This document shows, in pieces, positions 1 to 12,599 of a DNA stretch of 64,000 nucleotides. The DNA lies in assembly GCF_034190915.1 (NCBI RefSeq), contig NW_026947484.1:80857982-80921981 (forward strand), read 5' to 3'. The translations under genes and the position numbers were made by a program. This DNA comes from Cavia porcellus (Eukaryota > Chordata > Mammalia > Rodentia > Caviidae). The stretch's first letter is position 1. Each line of letters begins with the position of its first letter. Under the pieces are notes generated by a model that saw nothing but the letters and a program-made list of their open reading frames with translations, searched no databases and was not told the origin of the DNA.

Positions 1-1254
1 TATTTAAGATTTGTGTGTGTTGTTTGTTTAAGGAGTCTAAGGTGTTAACTTCTACTTGCAGCCATTGCTTCCCCTAAGTAAGTTGTCAAGGGGCTAACTT
101 CCTGCCAAATGCTATGGAAGAGTTGCATGTTTAGGAAGAAAAGATGATGCAGATTTTTAAATACTAAGAAGGATCCAATCATAGTTTGATTTGTGATTGG
201 ATCTGCATTGTATATTAGATTTCTTCAGGGCAGAAATTTTGACTTGGTATTATGAGAATGTTAGTGGAGTCTTAGTCCCAAGAGAGGCCTGACTTCAGGA
301 GTTCTAAGAGACCAGGTCCAGCTACTCATCACGGAAATTAAATGGAAAAAGTATTGGTGGAAAACAGAAAAGAATTTATTCAGTGTTGTCATGATGCAAA
401 GACCAAGGGGTGACCAAATATCCTCACTCTTACAACAAGGGTTTTGGGATTATGTAGGGAAAGAACAGGGGGGAAGGGATAAGAAGTAAACATTGCTACA
501 TTGTCTTCAATCTGTGACCTGGTTATTGTCTCAGGTCTCTTTCTGTGAGTTCCTACTAGCTCTGGGGAAGTCATTCTACACTTGAGGAGGCTATTCAGGT
601 CCCTCATAAGATGACTGCTCCTGCTTAGGAGGGAGTCTTGGCTGCTATCATGAGGTAATTGCTCCCTCTTAGTATAGCAGTACCATCATGGGGTGGTCTG
701 CCTGCGAGACTTTGTAGTTGGATTTTTTGTAGTTTGGATTCTTGAAAATATTTTAACTATTTTCATCTTGGTGTCTTCAGATTTGGATAAGGATGAGACA
801 GGCTAGGTATATTTAAGGTTAGTCAACCTTGTATTACTAGTTTTTAGACAGAAGTACCATAAGTGGTTAACCTGTGTACATGAACAGCTGAACAGAAATC
901 TGACTCAAAGTTTAAGTAGTAAAGATGCACAGTGAAGGCAGAGTTGCTCTGCTTTTATCCTTTTAATTGCTTATTAGGCATCTGTAGGTCCAAGTGAGGA
1001 GTTACTGGTTTTAGTGAAAACAGCCTCTAATTCCCTGTACAAGACCTGGTTCTGTATATGGATGGTCAGGTAGCTTGAGGCAGTCACAAATTGTTAGGCA
1101 AGGAAGGGTGACTAGAGTGTGTTTCCAGGGTGTGAGGATGTGAAGAATCATTAAACAAAACTGCAAACCAAATTTAAAAAACTAGCAAGAAATCTAGTGC
1201 AAAGAAAATCAATATACTTAAAAATTGAACCAAGAATTTTCTCTAGATAAAAGT

Positions 1255-1500
1255 TTAAAGAGCAAATCTTTAATTGAAATACAAAGTACTTTTAAGTGTA
1301 CAGCTTGATGCATTTTTTCATTTGGTGAACAAATATGCCTATGTTAACCATTACAGATCAAGAAATACCACATGGTATTAGCAGCACTCCAGGGACGTTC
1401 TAAGCTTCTTGTCAGTCTCCATGCCCCTCACTATCCTGGGCTTGCCAAGCTCACAGTTGTTCTAATTTTTGTCACTTGTTCCAAAGCAGTTAAAGGATAA
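1255..1500 (-). mobile_element. Old L1 3' UTR fragment
   Basis: On the + strand this reads like the reverse of the ancient mammalian L1M/L1ME 3' UTR: a 'gtgtacagcttgatgca' stretch, then 'cagatcaagaaatacc', then a block around 'gcactccagggac'. It has no poly-A and no target duplication that I can see, as expected for a very old copy. The family call is from memory and approximate. Confidence 0.4.
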
Positions 1501-1904
1501 TGGGTAATGAATAAGGAATAATGCTCATGGGTAATGAATAGTTCTCCTAAAACAAAGCTAACTTTTGAATGCATAGTTGCTGAGAATTTCTTGGAATAGG
1601 GAAACATATAGACTGAAACCTTTGGATTAAAAGTATATTGTAAATTTCAATCAAGCTAAATAGATTCAACCTATACAACAATGATTGCAAAGAAATTGCA
1701 AAATTCTAACTGTAGGTAGAATTTTGAGAGTAAGGATAAAGTTGTAACTTAAAAAATCTACAGACACTGAATATTCACCCAAAGATATGTTTCAGTAGGA
1801 AGACATGAATACAGAGGAAGGCACAGGATTCCAAAACAATGGTTAATACAAAATGATGTAGTTATAGGAAATTTAGTCTTCAATACAAAGAATTTATTTT
1901 AACT

Positions 1905-2390
1905 CACTTTTTTTCTTTTGAAGAAACCAACTCTTCATTGATTTTTTCCGTTGTTTTTCTAATCTCTCATTGATTTTTGCTCTGGTCTTTATTATTTTGT
2001 TCCTTCTAACTATGGACTTCATTTATTTTTATTTTTCTAGTTCCTTTAGTTGTAATACTAGGATTTTTGGACATCTTTCTTCTTTTTTGAGGTGTTTGTT
2101 GTCATAAACTTTCCTCCCAGAATCACTTTTGCTATATTTAATTGACTTTCTATAATTAAAGAGACAATATAATAAATTATAGGACATATTTTAAACTTCT
2201 TTAAAGTTTTGTGTATTAATTTGAAGATGATCTTCAAAAATCTTGTTTTTTAGAACTACTTTTACTATATTTAATTGACATTCTACAATTAAAGAGAGTG
2301 TAAAAGTTACAGGATATATTTTTAAAATTATGTATCTTAAAATTCTTTAAAGTTTTGCATATTCATTTGGAGGTGAGCTTCAAAAATTTG
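1905..2390 (-). mobile_element. Old L1 ORF2 fragment with local duplication
   Basis: The + strand from about 1915 reads 'gaaaccaactcttcattga' followed by 'tctctcattgatttttgc', the reverse of the conserved ORF2 segment also seen in the younger copies near 6490 and 11450. After about 2100 the sequence becomes an imperfect tandem duplication with a 133-bp period: 'cttttgctatatttaattga' near 2126 recurs as 'cttttactatatttaattga' near 2259. Confidence 0.45.
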
Positions 2391-3261
2391 TAATTTTGTA
2401 TCTGATCCAAAAGTTTCTGAATTTTTTGTTTTATTTTCCATACTCAGTTTCATTAGCTATTATTTGAATAACTAAGGATTAACTCAGTATTTTCTATAAT
2501 AAAATCTCTGTAGTTGAATAGTAATTTCAAGTTGTAATTTGCTCATTATTTTTCTTTCCTTTATATCTATAGTACTTAAAATAGTGCTTGACACATAGAA
2601 AATGCTTTAAGTTTGCTGTCATTTTCATTTCCTTGCTATCTGCCAATGATTACACCCATGTGGAGCATTGTCAAATTTACCTCTCTAGTCATGAATTCTT
2701 CTAAATTAATTTTATGTTTTGGTGACCAGCTAGATTCCAGTATTTGCCCAACAATATTTTTAAGTGAAAATGTATACAATGTGTACTTATTATGATTTTC
2801 ACCTTCCAATGCCAGGGGCAATTTTCTTCTCACTTCCTTATTTCTATTGTTTTACAGATATCCTTACTTTACACACTGTCCATCACTTCTTCTGCTTCTT
2901 CCAAATTCAGTAGTCACCAGGGAACATTAAGTCTCGCTGTTACATTTCTTCTCATCATCCAGATGTTGCAGTTCAAAATCTTGCTACTGCCTGGACTGTT
3001 GCTTCAGTGTTCTCTTATAATTGTTCATCACTTCCACCTTTCTAATTCCTAATTCATTGTCTGTAGATAAAATCTATATTCTTTTGGTCTGATATTTAAG
3101 CCTTCATTTCCTTACTTCTGTACTGTATTGGCTAGGATTGCATTCATTTGCAGGTAATAAGATATCTGATGATAGACACTTGATCCTGACATTGATTTAG
3201 CTAGCTAAGCATATCAGGTATATATTCTCTTGGTCTTTCCTTTATGGTTGCCTCATGGTAT

Positions 3262-3397
3262 TGTTGTGTTTTGAGACTGTCTTTCTATGTAAACAGTTCA
3301 GGCTGGCCTTGAACTCACTATGTAGGCCTTTAGCTTGCAATGATTCTTCTGCCTCAGCCTCCCAAAGGATCACAGGCATGCACAACCATACCTGGCC
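3262..3397 (-). repeat. B1 SINE
   Basis: This is a reverse-oriented 7SL-derived B1: 'gttttgagactgtctttcta', then 'caggctggccttgaactcac', then 'tgcctcagcctcccaaagg', ending 'ccatacctggcc'. It is moderately diverged. The element's body matches the other B1 copies in the window (16562, 21366, 53880). Confidence 0.85.
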
Positions 3398-3797
3398 TGC
3401 TTGTGGTTTTGGGATAACTGCCCTATCCTAAATTTTTACTTAGATTCAGGCAGAAAGAAATGAAGGGAGAAAAACAACAAAAGCATGTCAGTTAGCTTAG
3501 TTTCCTTTTAAAAATGATCCTCAAAGAATCACTCAAAACTTCTACTAAATCTCATTTGCAGAAACTGGTTTATATAGCTATCCACCTTGGGGGAATGTTT
3601 TGTTGGATACTTAGCTGTGTTTAAGAAAACTGGGCTTATGTATTAAGGAAGAAGGAGAAAATGCATGCCAGCTGGGTAACTAGCATTCTTGCCAAAAATA
3701 TCCATTATATTTTTCATTTTTTCCTTAATGGTATAACTTCACATGTACTTTAATTTAGCCCAATAAATTATCAAACATTTATTATACTTTTCTAATC

Positions 3798-3906
3798 TTT
3801 TTTTTTTTTTTTGGTCTTTTTCATTTTTATCGGTACCGGGGATCGAACTCACGACTGCCTGCTTGCAAGGCAGGTGCTTATGCCGCCGAGCTAAATCCCC
3901 AGCCCC
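3798..3906 (-). repeat. ID-like tRNA-derived SINE (left copy of a pair)
   Basis: Read on the reverse strand this starts 'ggggctggggatttagctc' and continues through a tRNA-like body with a Pol III A box (around 'tagctcggcggc') and B box ('gagttcgatcccc'), then 'ggtaccgataaaaatg' and a poly-A tail, which is the T run at 3798-3812. It is a tRNA-Ala-type rodent ID relative. The 15-bp sequence 'acttttctaatcttt' lies at 3786-3800 and again at 4015-4029, flanking this copy and the next one together. Confidence 0.9.
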
Positions 3907-3914
3907 GACTTTTC

Positions 3915-4005
3915 TTTTTTTTTTTTTATCGGTACCAGGGATCGAACTCACGACTGCCTGCTTGCAAGGCAGGCGCTTATGCCGCTGAGTTAAATCCCCA
4001 GCCCC
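3915..4005 (-). repeat. ID-like SINE (right copy of a pair)
   Basis: This second copy has the same orientation and the same body as its neighbour, separated from it by 'gacttttct', a partial copy of the shared target sequence. It lacks the 'ggtctttttcat' part of the tail present in the left copy. A short repeated 'tcagccccg' follows its 5' end before the right target copy. Two insertions at one site, or a dimer, would both explain this. Confidence 0.88.
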
Positions 4006-4439
4006 TCAGCCCCGACTTTTCTAATCTTTAGCACAGTTCTCTCTCTTGGAATGTCCATCCTTTTTTGTTCAATTAAATCCAATCTATTTTTCAAGGTCAG
4101 TTTTAAGTTTAACTTTTGACAAAGCTTACTAGAATATTCCAGCTTAAAATATTATTTTTCCCCTGTAGATACCAGTAAGCAATTGTTAGAGTAATTCATT
4201 TGTTGAGTAATAGTGTTTCTGTGTGAGATTTTTTTTCTGTTTTCTATAACAGCTTTTAATGTTCTCTCATATTACATATTTACATTCTTAGTAAAGTTGT
4301 TAGCTGGGTGGAATTTTATGATTGTCCACTGGAATTTGTAATCTTGATTTTTTGCACTGTGCTGTATACAAAGTAGTACACAATATTTATTCAGTTAATG
4401 TCATTAGCAGAGTTACTATTGTCAAGAAGATTTCTTTGA

Positions 4440-4739
<300 letters not shown>

Positions 4740-4748
4740 TAAAAATCA

Positions 4749-6866
4749 GCATAGGTCTAGTTTTAGTTTTTGGCATATGGAAAGCCAGTTTTTCCAGGAA
4801 CACTTATTGAAGAGGCTATCTTTCTTCCACAGAACATGTCTGGCCTCTTTGTCAAAGATAAGGTGGCTGCATGTGTTTGTAATTGTCATTGTATCTTCTA
4901 ATGTATTCCATTGATCTTCAGGTCTGTTTTTATTCCAGTACTGTACTGATTTTATCACAGTAGCTTTGTAGTATCACTTCAAGTCAAGGATTGTGATGCG
5001 TCCTCTCTTGTCTTTGTTGCCCAGGATCCCCTTTTTATTCTAGGTCTCTTCTGGTTCCAGATGATTTTTGGGGATTTCTCCAGATCTGTGACTTGAATTG
5101 TGATTAGAATAGAATAGAATTGTGATGGGAATAGCATTAAATCTGTATAACAATCTTGGGAGGATGGCGATTTTCACAATATTTGTTCTTTTAATCCATG
5201 AATAATTTTCCATTTTCTGTGATTCTCTTGAATTTCTTTTTTCAGTGTTGTAATTTTCACTGAATAGATCTTTTACTTCTTTTGTTAGATTGATTCCTGA
5301 AGTATTTCATTTTTCTGGATGCTATTGTGAAGGGTATGATTTCTCCTGTTTCTCTCAGGGACTTTATTGTTTGCATACAGGAATGCTATTGATTTTTGAG
5401 TGTTAACTTTGCATCCAGCTACATTATTGAATTTGGTTATTACATCTAGAAGTCTTCAAGGGAGTTTTGGGGGTCTTCTATGTAGAGTATCATGTCATCT
5501 GCAAATAATGGTAGTTTAACTTCTTCCTTTCCTATCCTTATTCCTTTTATTTGTCTCTTGTCTAATTGCTGTGACTAATGTTTCCAACACTACATTGAAT
5601 AGGAGTGGTGATAATGGACATCTTTATCTTGTTTCTGATTTTAGAGTGATAGCTTTCAGTTTTTCACCATTTAATTTGATGCTGGCTATTGGTTTGTCAT
5701 AGATGGCTTTTATCAAGTTGAAGTAGAAACTATCTGTTCGATTTTCCATAGGGCTCTTATCATAACTGAGTGTTGGACTTTGTAAAAAACTTTTTCTGCA
5801 TGTATTGAAATGATCATGTGATTCTTATCTTTGGCTTTAATAGTATGGTATATTACGTTTATTGATTTGTGTATGTGGAACTACTCCTGCATTCCTGGGA
5901 TGAATCCCACTTGGTCATGTTGTATAATCTTCTTGATGATTTGCTGTGTTCTGTTTGCCAGTATTTTATTGAGGATTTTTACAGATATGTTCCTTAGGGA
6001 GATTGGTCTGTAGCTCTCTTTTTTTAACTGGGTCTTTGTCTGGTTTTGGTATTAGGGTAATACTTGTTTCCAGGAATGACTAAGGGAGAATTGCTTCCTT
6101 TTCTATTTCATTGAAGAGTTTGAGGAGCGTTGGCATTAAGTTTTCCTTGAATTTCTTGTAGAATTCCACAGTGAATCCATCAGGACCCGGGCTTTTCTTT
6201 GTTGGTAAGGTTTTAATCACATTTTTAATTTCATTAACTGAAATCAAATTATTCAACAGTTATGTATCTTATTGATCCAGCTTTGGTAATTCATATGTGT
6301 TTAGAAATCTGTCCATCTCTTCTATTATCAAACCTGTAAGAGTATAGTTTTTTGAAGTAGGTATTGATGCTCTGTATTTCCACAGGGTCTTTAGTAATTT
6401 TACCCTTTTCATTCCTTATTGTTTGAATTTGAGGTTTTTCCCCTTTTTAAAATAAGATTGGTTACAGACTTTTCAGTTTTATTTATTGTTTCAAGGAACC
6501 AACTCTTTGATTCTTTGTATTGTTTTCTTAGTGTCTATTACATTGATTTCTGCTCTGATCTTTATTCTTTCCTCCCTTCTTTAGGCTTTGGGCTTGACTT
6601 GTTCTTCTTTTTCTAGATGTTTGAGGTGTAGCATCAGGTTGTTTAGTTGTATTCATTCTGTTTTCCTGATGTGTAAATTCAACTCAATGAATTTCCCTCT
6701 GAACAATGTGTTCTTTGCATCCCACAGGTTGCGGCACGTGTATTTGCGTTTTCATTTGCTTGCAGATATTGTTTGATTTTTTCTTTAATTTCTTCCATGA
6801 CCCATTGATTATTCAGAAGTATATTCAGTTTCCATCTGTTTATGAAATTTTTGCAGTTTCTTTTCT
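4749..6866 (-). mobile_element. L1 ORF2 fragment, antisense, truncated at both ends
   Basis: The + strand is the reverse of L1 ORF2 from near the C-terminus (4749) back to the region just after the endonuclease domain (about 6866). Reverse-strand pieces read [26 protein letters not shown] and NQWVMEEIKEKIKQYL, matching ORF2 of the copy at 54.5-62.3 kb. The 'catcatgtcatctgcaaa' type signature of the RT FADD site is at about 5485-5510. Many stops and frameshifts are present. It has no poly-A at its 3' side: homology starts abruptly at 4749, 17 nt after the Jak2 splice donor. At 6866 it is cut by another element's poly-A. Confidence 0.9.
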
Positions 6867-7572
6867 TTTTTTTTTTTTTCAATTTTGAAAGTAGTAAAAT
6901 ACAACAAAACAGGACAGAACAAAGCCAATCAAAACAATGCAGTGAAATTGGTGCAGAACTTTAGGGCAGGATACTGGGATAACAGTAATAGGTTCCAAAG
7001 TTATCTTGTTATCTTCACAATAATTGTCCATTCAATCAGTTAAAAAATCAAACCAAAAACAGGACATTATAAAACCTATCAAAACAGAATATTGAATAGA
7101 GTAAGACAGTTGATCAGAACAAAGCAAAACAGTGAAAACAATATTTACCTTCAAAGAGAAGATAGAATGAAATCCCCCATATTTGCTATATTACATAGGT
7201 TATCCTCCCAAGAGGCTCAGACCTCAGGCCTCAGGTTAGCATAATCAGCCCAACAATACACACATTTAGTTGCTTTATGTGCCTTAGCTGCTGTCAACCC
7301 CAGCTGTCCTGGACACCTTCCAGTTGCTAAAAATAGGGGGAGGGGGATGGGATGTTTGCTTCTCAGCCCATGTACTGCTAGGCTTATGGGAGACACTGAC
7401 TTGTTCTCTTACTGGCATGCCTGCTGCTCGCTCATGCCACTGCTTCCTAGGAGAAAGGACTTGTTGCTCTCAAGTTCCAACATGGCTGGATCTCTGGAGA
7501 TGCCAACCTGTTCTACTGGTGCACCTGCTGTTCACTGGAGTTGCCACTTACCAGGAGGAAGGACTTGTTGCT
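6867..7572 (-). mobile_element. Compact L1-derived element: GC-rich head plus L1-type 3' UTR
   Basis: Read on the reverse strand, the element starts near 7572 with a GC-richer head (about 7572-7250). The head contains two copies of a roughly 100-bp unit, each beginning 'agcaacaagtcctt' (at about 7572 and 7475) and containing 'agcaggtgcaccag' or 'agcaggcatgccag'. About 350 bp of L1-type 3' UTR follow (core motif at 7006-7030), then a poly-A tail (T run 6867-6885). No ORF1 or ORF2 sequence lies between. It could be an internally deleted L1, a small non-autonomous L1 passenger, or a rearrangement. A + strand open frame across 7324-7707 is fortuitous. Confidence 0.5.
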
Positions 7573-8559
7573 GTCTTTTTTTTTTTAAATTTTAAAGAGG
7601 GTAAAATTAAACATAACAAAACAGAAGAAAACAATGTAAGAGACACAGATTTTAAGGCAAGACAACAGGAGATCTTCACTGTCTATCATATTGTCTTTTT
7701 CTTCTAAATAGTTGTCCATATCTTCACACACAATGAATTTATACAAAACAAAATAATATTAAACTGTTCAGAACAGGATGACAAAGGCATTTAAGGTCTT
7801 CAAAGGCAGACAATAGAGAAGTAAAAAATGGCTGCCATAATGTCTCTCATTGTCTTCAAAATAGCTATCCATATCTTCATGTATGTTGATATTAATACTA
7901 AACAGACTAAAATCACTCTGAACAAAGTATGATAGTATTGCTGGATTTCACAGCATGATGCTATGTAATCACCACTGGATACCTTACTGTCTCTTTTTCT
8001 TCAAAGTTGCTGTTCATTTCATCCTGTTTTATACAGTTGATTCTCATAAACTATTTAGGAGAAGTTCTACACGTGTATGAGTCTCTACAAGTATACCTAT
8101 CCTTTCTGTATTAGAGGGGAAAACAAAACAAAAAACCCCACTAAATTCCTAGAAAAAAATGAAACAAAAAAGACAAATACATAACAGTAGCAAAGAGCCC
8201 AAAACACTGACAATATAGGCCTTCAAAGCAAGGTGGTATGAGCATAACTAGGGTTGTTATTTTACATAATGATCTTCAAGAGTTTCTCAGATCACCATAC
8301 AATAATATGCACAACAATTCCAATCCTATGAATGTTAACTATTTTGTTCTAAGAACTTAAAGAATTTGTAGCACAATCATCTTAGCTATCCTATGGGTGT
8401 TCTAGATATTTTTTCTTTTCCCTTCCTTTTTCTTTTTCCTCATTTTCCCTGAGATACTATGTTTTTCCCCTTTTAGCATATTCTTATCCTTTCACTGAAT
8501 TTATTGAGTTTTTTTGTATCTTATGTACTCTTATCATTTCTTACACTAGGGAGACTATA

Positions 8560-11500
8560 TGGTATTTACACATGTGAGTTTGGTTTATTTCACTTATGAG
8601 TGTAGTCTTGAGTTACATCCATTTACTTATAAATATCTCAATGTGATCAGTCTTTGTATTGAATAGTACTCCATTGTATAAAAATACCACATCTTTTTTA
8701 TCCATTCTTCTATTGATAGGCATTTAGTTTGTTTCCAAGATCTGGCTATTACAGATTGTGCTGCTATAAACATGGGTGCACATATATCACTGTGGTATGA
8801 TGTTTTCAGCTCTTCTGGGAATATGCCCAGAAGTGGAATAGCTATGTCAAATGGTACTTCCAATGCCAGCCTTTTAAGGAATCTCCAGACTGACCTCCAC
8901 AGTGGCTGCACCAGTCTGCACTCCCACCTACAGTGCAGAAGAGTTCCTTTTTCCCCACACCCTCTCCAGCATTTATTGTTGGTAGTTTTCTTTATCCTTT
9001 CCATTGTTTCTGGAGTGAAGTGAAATCTCAGTGTTGTTTTAATTTGCATTTCTCTAATGATCAGTGATGCTGAACATTTTTTCAGGTATTTATTTGCCAT
9101 TTGTTTTTCTTCATCTGAGACTGTGTATTCATCTCAGATGCCCATTTTTGGAATGGGTTTTTGAATTTTGGGGATCTGATTTTTTAAAAAATTCTTTATA
9201 TGTTCTAGACAGAAGTCCTTTGTCTGAGGGACTGTTCACTAAGATTTTTTTCCCAGTTGGGGGTTTTCTTTTCACTATGCTGGAGATTTCTTTTGATATG
9301 CAAAAACTCTTTAATGAGACATGATCCTAGTTATTGATTCTGTGAAGATTTCTCATGCAGTTTGATTCTTCTTCATGAATTCTGTGAGGTATTTCTCATG
9401 CGATTTGATTCTTGTTCATGAATTCTTGTTTTAGTTATTGATTCTGTGAACTATTTCTCATGTGGTTTGATTCTTGTTCATGATTTCTCTACCTACCCCT
9501 ATGTCTTCAAGATTTCTACCTGCTTTGTCTTCCAACAGATTTAGTGTTTCTGTTTTAATATTTAGATCTTTGATCCATTTAGACTTTAGTTTTGCGCATG
9601 GTGATAGGCATAGGTCTAGTTTTAGTTTTCGTCATATGGAGTGCCAGTTTTTCCTGCACCATTTTTTAAAAGACTGTTTTCTTCTAGTGAACGTGTTTGG
9701 CCCCTTTATCAAAGATAAGGTGGCTGAGTGTGTTTGTAGTTGTAGTTGTATCTTCTAATGTATTCCATTGATCCTCAGGTCTTTCTGTTTTTATTCCAGT
9801 ACCATGCTGATTTTATTATAGTAGCTTTGTAATATAACTTCAAGTCAGAGAGTGTGATGCCTCCAGCCTTGCCTTTGTTGCTTAGAATTCCCTTTGCTAT
9901 TTATTCTAGGTCTCTTTTGGTTCCATGTAAATTTTAGGAGTCATTTCTCTATATCTGTGAGGTACACTAGTGGTATTTTGATTGGGATTGCATTAAATCT
10001 GTATAACAATCTTGGGAGAATGACCATTTTCACAATGTTTGTTCTTCCTATCCATGAACAAGAAAATGTCTTTCCATTTTCTGAGGTCCTCTTCGATTTC
10101 TTTTTCAGGGTATTATAATTTTCCCTAAATAGATTTTTTTTTTTTTACTTCTTTTTTTAGGTTAATTCCTCAGTTTTTTTTTTTTACTTCTTTTTTTAGG
10201 TTAATTCCTCAGTGTTTCATTTTTTTTGGATGCTATTGTGAAGGATGTGGCTTCTCTTATTTCTCTCTCAGTGATTTTGTTGTTAGTGTATAGGAATGCT
10301 ATTGATTTTTGAATGTTGAGTTTGTATCCAGCTATATTTCTGTATTTATTTATTTATTTATTTATTATACTCTGGAGTCCTTCAGTGGAGTTCTGGGGGA
10401 CTTCTATGTAGAGTATCATGTCATCTGCAAATAATGATAATTTAATTTCTTCTTTTCCTATCCTTACTCCTTTTATTTCTCTTTCTTGTCTAATTGCTCT
10501 GGCTAGTATTTCCAGCATAAATTGACTAGGTGTGGTGATAATGGGCATCTTTGTCTTGTTCCTGATTTTATTGTAAAGGCTTTTGGTTTTTTGCTGTTTA
10601 ATATGTTTCGGACTGTTGGTTTGTCATAGATGGCTTTTATCATATTGAGGTAAAGACCATCTGTTTCAATTTTCTGCAAGGTTCTTATCATGAATCAATG
10701 TTGGACCTTATCAAAAACTTTCTTCACCTATAGAAATAATCCTGTAGTTCTTATTTTTGGCTTTATTGATATGCTGGATTACATTTATTAATTTGTGTAT
10801 GTTGAACCATCCTTGCATTCCTGGGATGAATCCCACTTGGTCATGGTGTATAATCTTGTTGATAACTTGCTGTATTCTGTTTGCCAATATTTTATTGAGA
10901 ATTTTTGCATCTATGTTCATTAGGGAGATTGGTCTGTAGTTCTCTTTTTTGGTTGGGTCTTTCTCAGATTTTGGTATTAGAGTAATATTTGCTTCCAGGA
11001 ATAAGTTAGTGAGAATTGCTTCCCTTACAATTTCATTAAAGAATTTGAGGAGTGTCAGCATTAAATCTTTGTATTCCTTGTAGAATTTCACAGTGAATCT
11101 GTCTGGACTTGGACTTTTTTTTGTTGGTAAGGATTTAATTACATTTTCAATTTCGTTAATTGAAATTGGGTATTCAGCAGGTTTACATCTTCTTGACTCA
11201 GCTTTTGTAATTCATATGTTTCTAGGAATCTGGCCATTTCTTCTGTGTTATCAACCCTTTGAAAGTAGATGTTTTCGAAATAGGTATTGATGATCTTCCG
11301 TATTTCCACAGAGTCTGTAGTGATTTCGTCCTTTTCATTCCTTGTTGCATGTACTTGAGTTTTTCTTTCCTTTTTTTGACAAGGTTGACTAGGGGCGTAT
11401 CAGTTTTATTCATTCTCTTATTCATTCTTTCATTCTTCTCACTAAGAACCAACTCTTTGATTCATCGATTCTTTGTATTGTTTTCTTAGTCTCTGTTGCA

Positions 11501-12535
11501 TTGATTTCTGCTCTGACCTTTATAATTTCCTCCCTTTTTTTGGCTTTGGGCTTGATTGCTCTTCTTTTTCTAGATGTTTGAGGTGTATCATCAGGTTGTG
11601 TATTTGTGTTTATTCTGTTTTCCTGATGTGGGAATTCACCGAAACAAATTTTCTTCTGAGGACTGCTTTCATTGTGTCCCACAGGTTCTGGTAAGATGTA
11701 TTTGTATTTTTGTTTGCTTGTAGATAGTGTTTAATTTCTTCTTTAATTTCCTCTGTGACCCACTAATTGCTCAGGAATGTATTATTCAATTTCCATGTGT
11801 TTGTGGGGTTTTTTGTGGTTTCTTTTGTCATTAATGTCTAGCTTTATGGTGCTATGATCCAATAACATGCATGGGATAATTACAATTCTTTTGCATTTAC
11901 TTAAGCTGTGGGTAGTATATGATCTATTTTAGAGAACATTCCATGTACTGCTGAGAAGATTGTATATTCTGATGTTGTTGGGTGGAATACTCTGTATATG
12001 TCTACCAAGTCCATTTGTTCACAGGTGTGATTCAGTTCTGTTATTTCTTTGCTGATTTTCTATCTAGTTGATCTGTCCCTTTGTATCAATGGCCTGTTAA
12101 GGCCTCCTGCTATAATTGTGTTATTGTTTATTGATTTTTCATTTCTGTTAATATTTGTTTTGTATAGCTAGGTGCTCCCGAATTTGGTGCATATACATTT
12201 AAGATTGTTATCTCTTCCTCCTGAAGTTTTCCCCTAACTAGTATGTAGTGACCTTCTTTATCTCTTTGGGTCATTCTTAGTTTGAAGTTCACATTGTCTG
12301 CAAACAGAATAGCTACCTCTGCTTTTTTGGGGATCCTGTTTCATGGAGTATTGTTTTCCATTCTTTGACTTTCAGTCTGAGTTTCCTTTTGGGTTAGACG
12401 GGTTTCCTGTATACAGCGTATGGTTGGATGTTGTTTCTTGATCCATTCTGCCAGTGTGTTTCTTTTAATTGGTGAATTCAGGCCATTTACATTAATGGCT
12501 ATAACTGATATATATTGGTTTACTTTTGATGTGTT
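8560..12535 (-). pseudogene. L1 ORF2 (endonuclease-reverse transcriptase), broken
   Basis: ORF2 would nick target DNA and reverse-transcribe L1 RNA. Visible pieces from N to C: the start region at about 12535 (expected ATG reads ACA, so the start is lost), RT segments around 10711-11091 ([37 protein letters not shown]), the catalytic [13 protein letters not shown] at about 10430-10470, and the C-terminal region 8627-9100 ([30 protein letters not shown]). Frames change repeatedly and stops are frequent. Tandem duplications at 9339-9483 and 10134-10212 lie inside it. Confidence 0.88.
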
Positions 12536-12599
12536 ATCTTTCTGCTGTTAATTCTTTACCTTTCCACTATGTTTAATTGTTTGCCTTGCTTAGTGGTTT

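Noticed and set aside
7324..7707. Forward open frame of 127 codons
   Set aside because: It crosses a junction between two L1-derived pieces and a T run; no similarity to a known protein.
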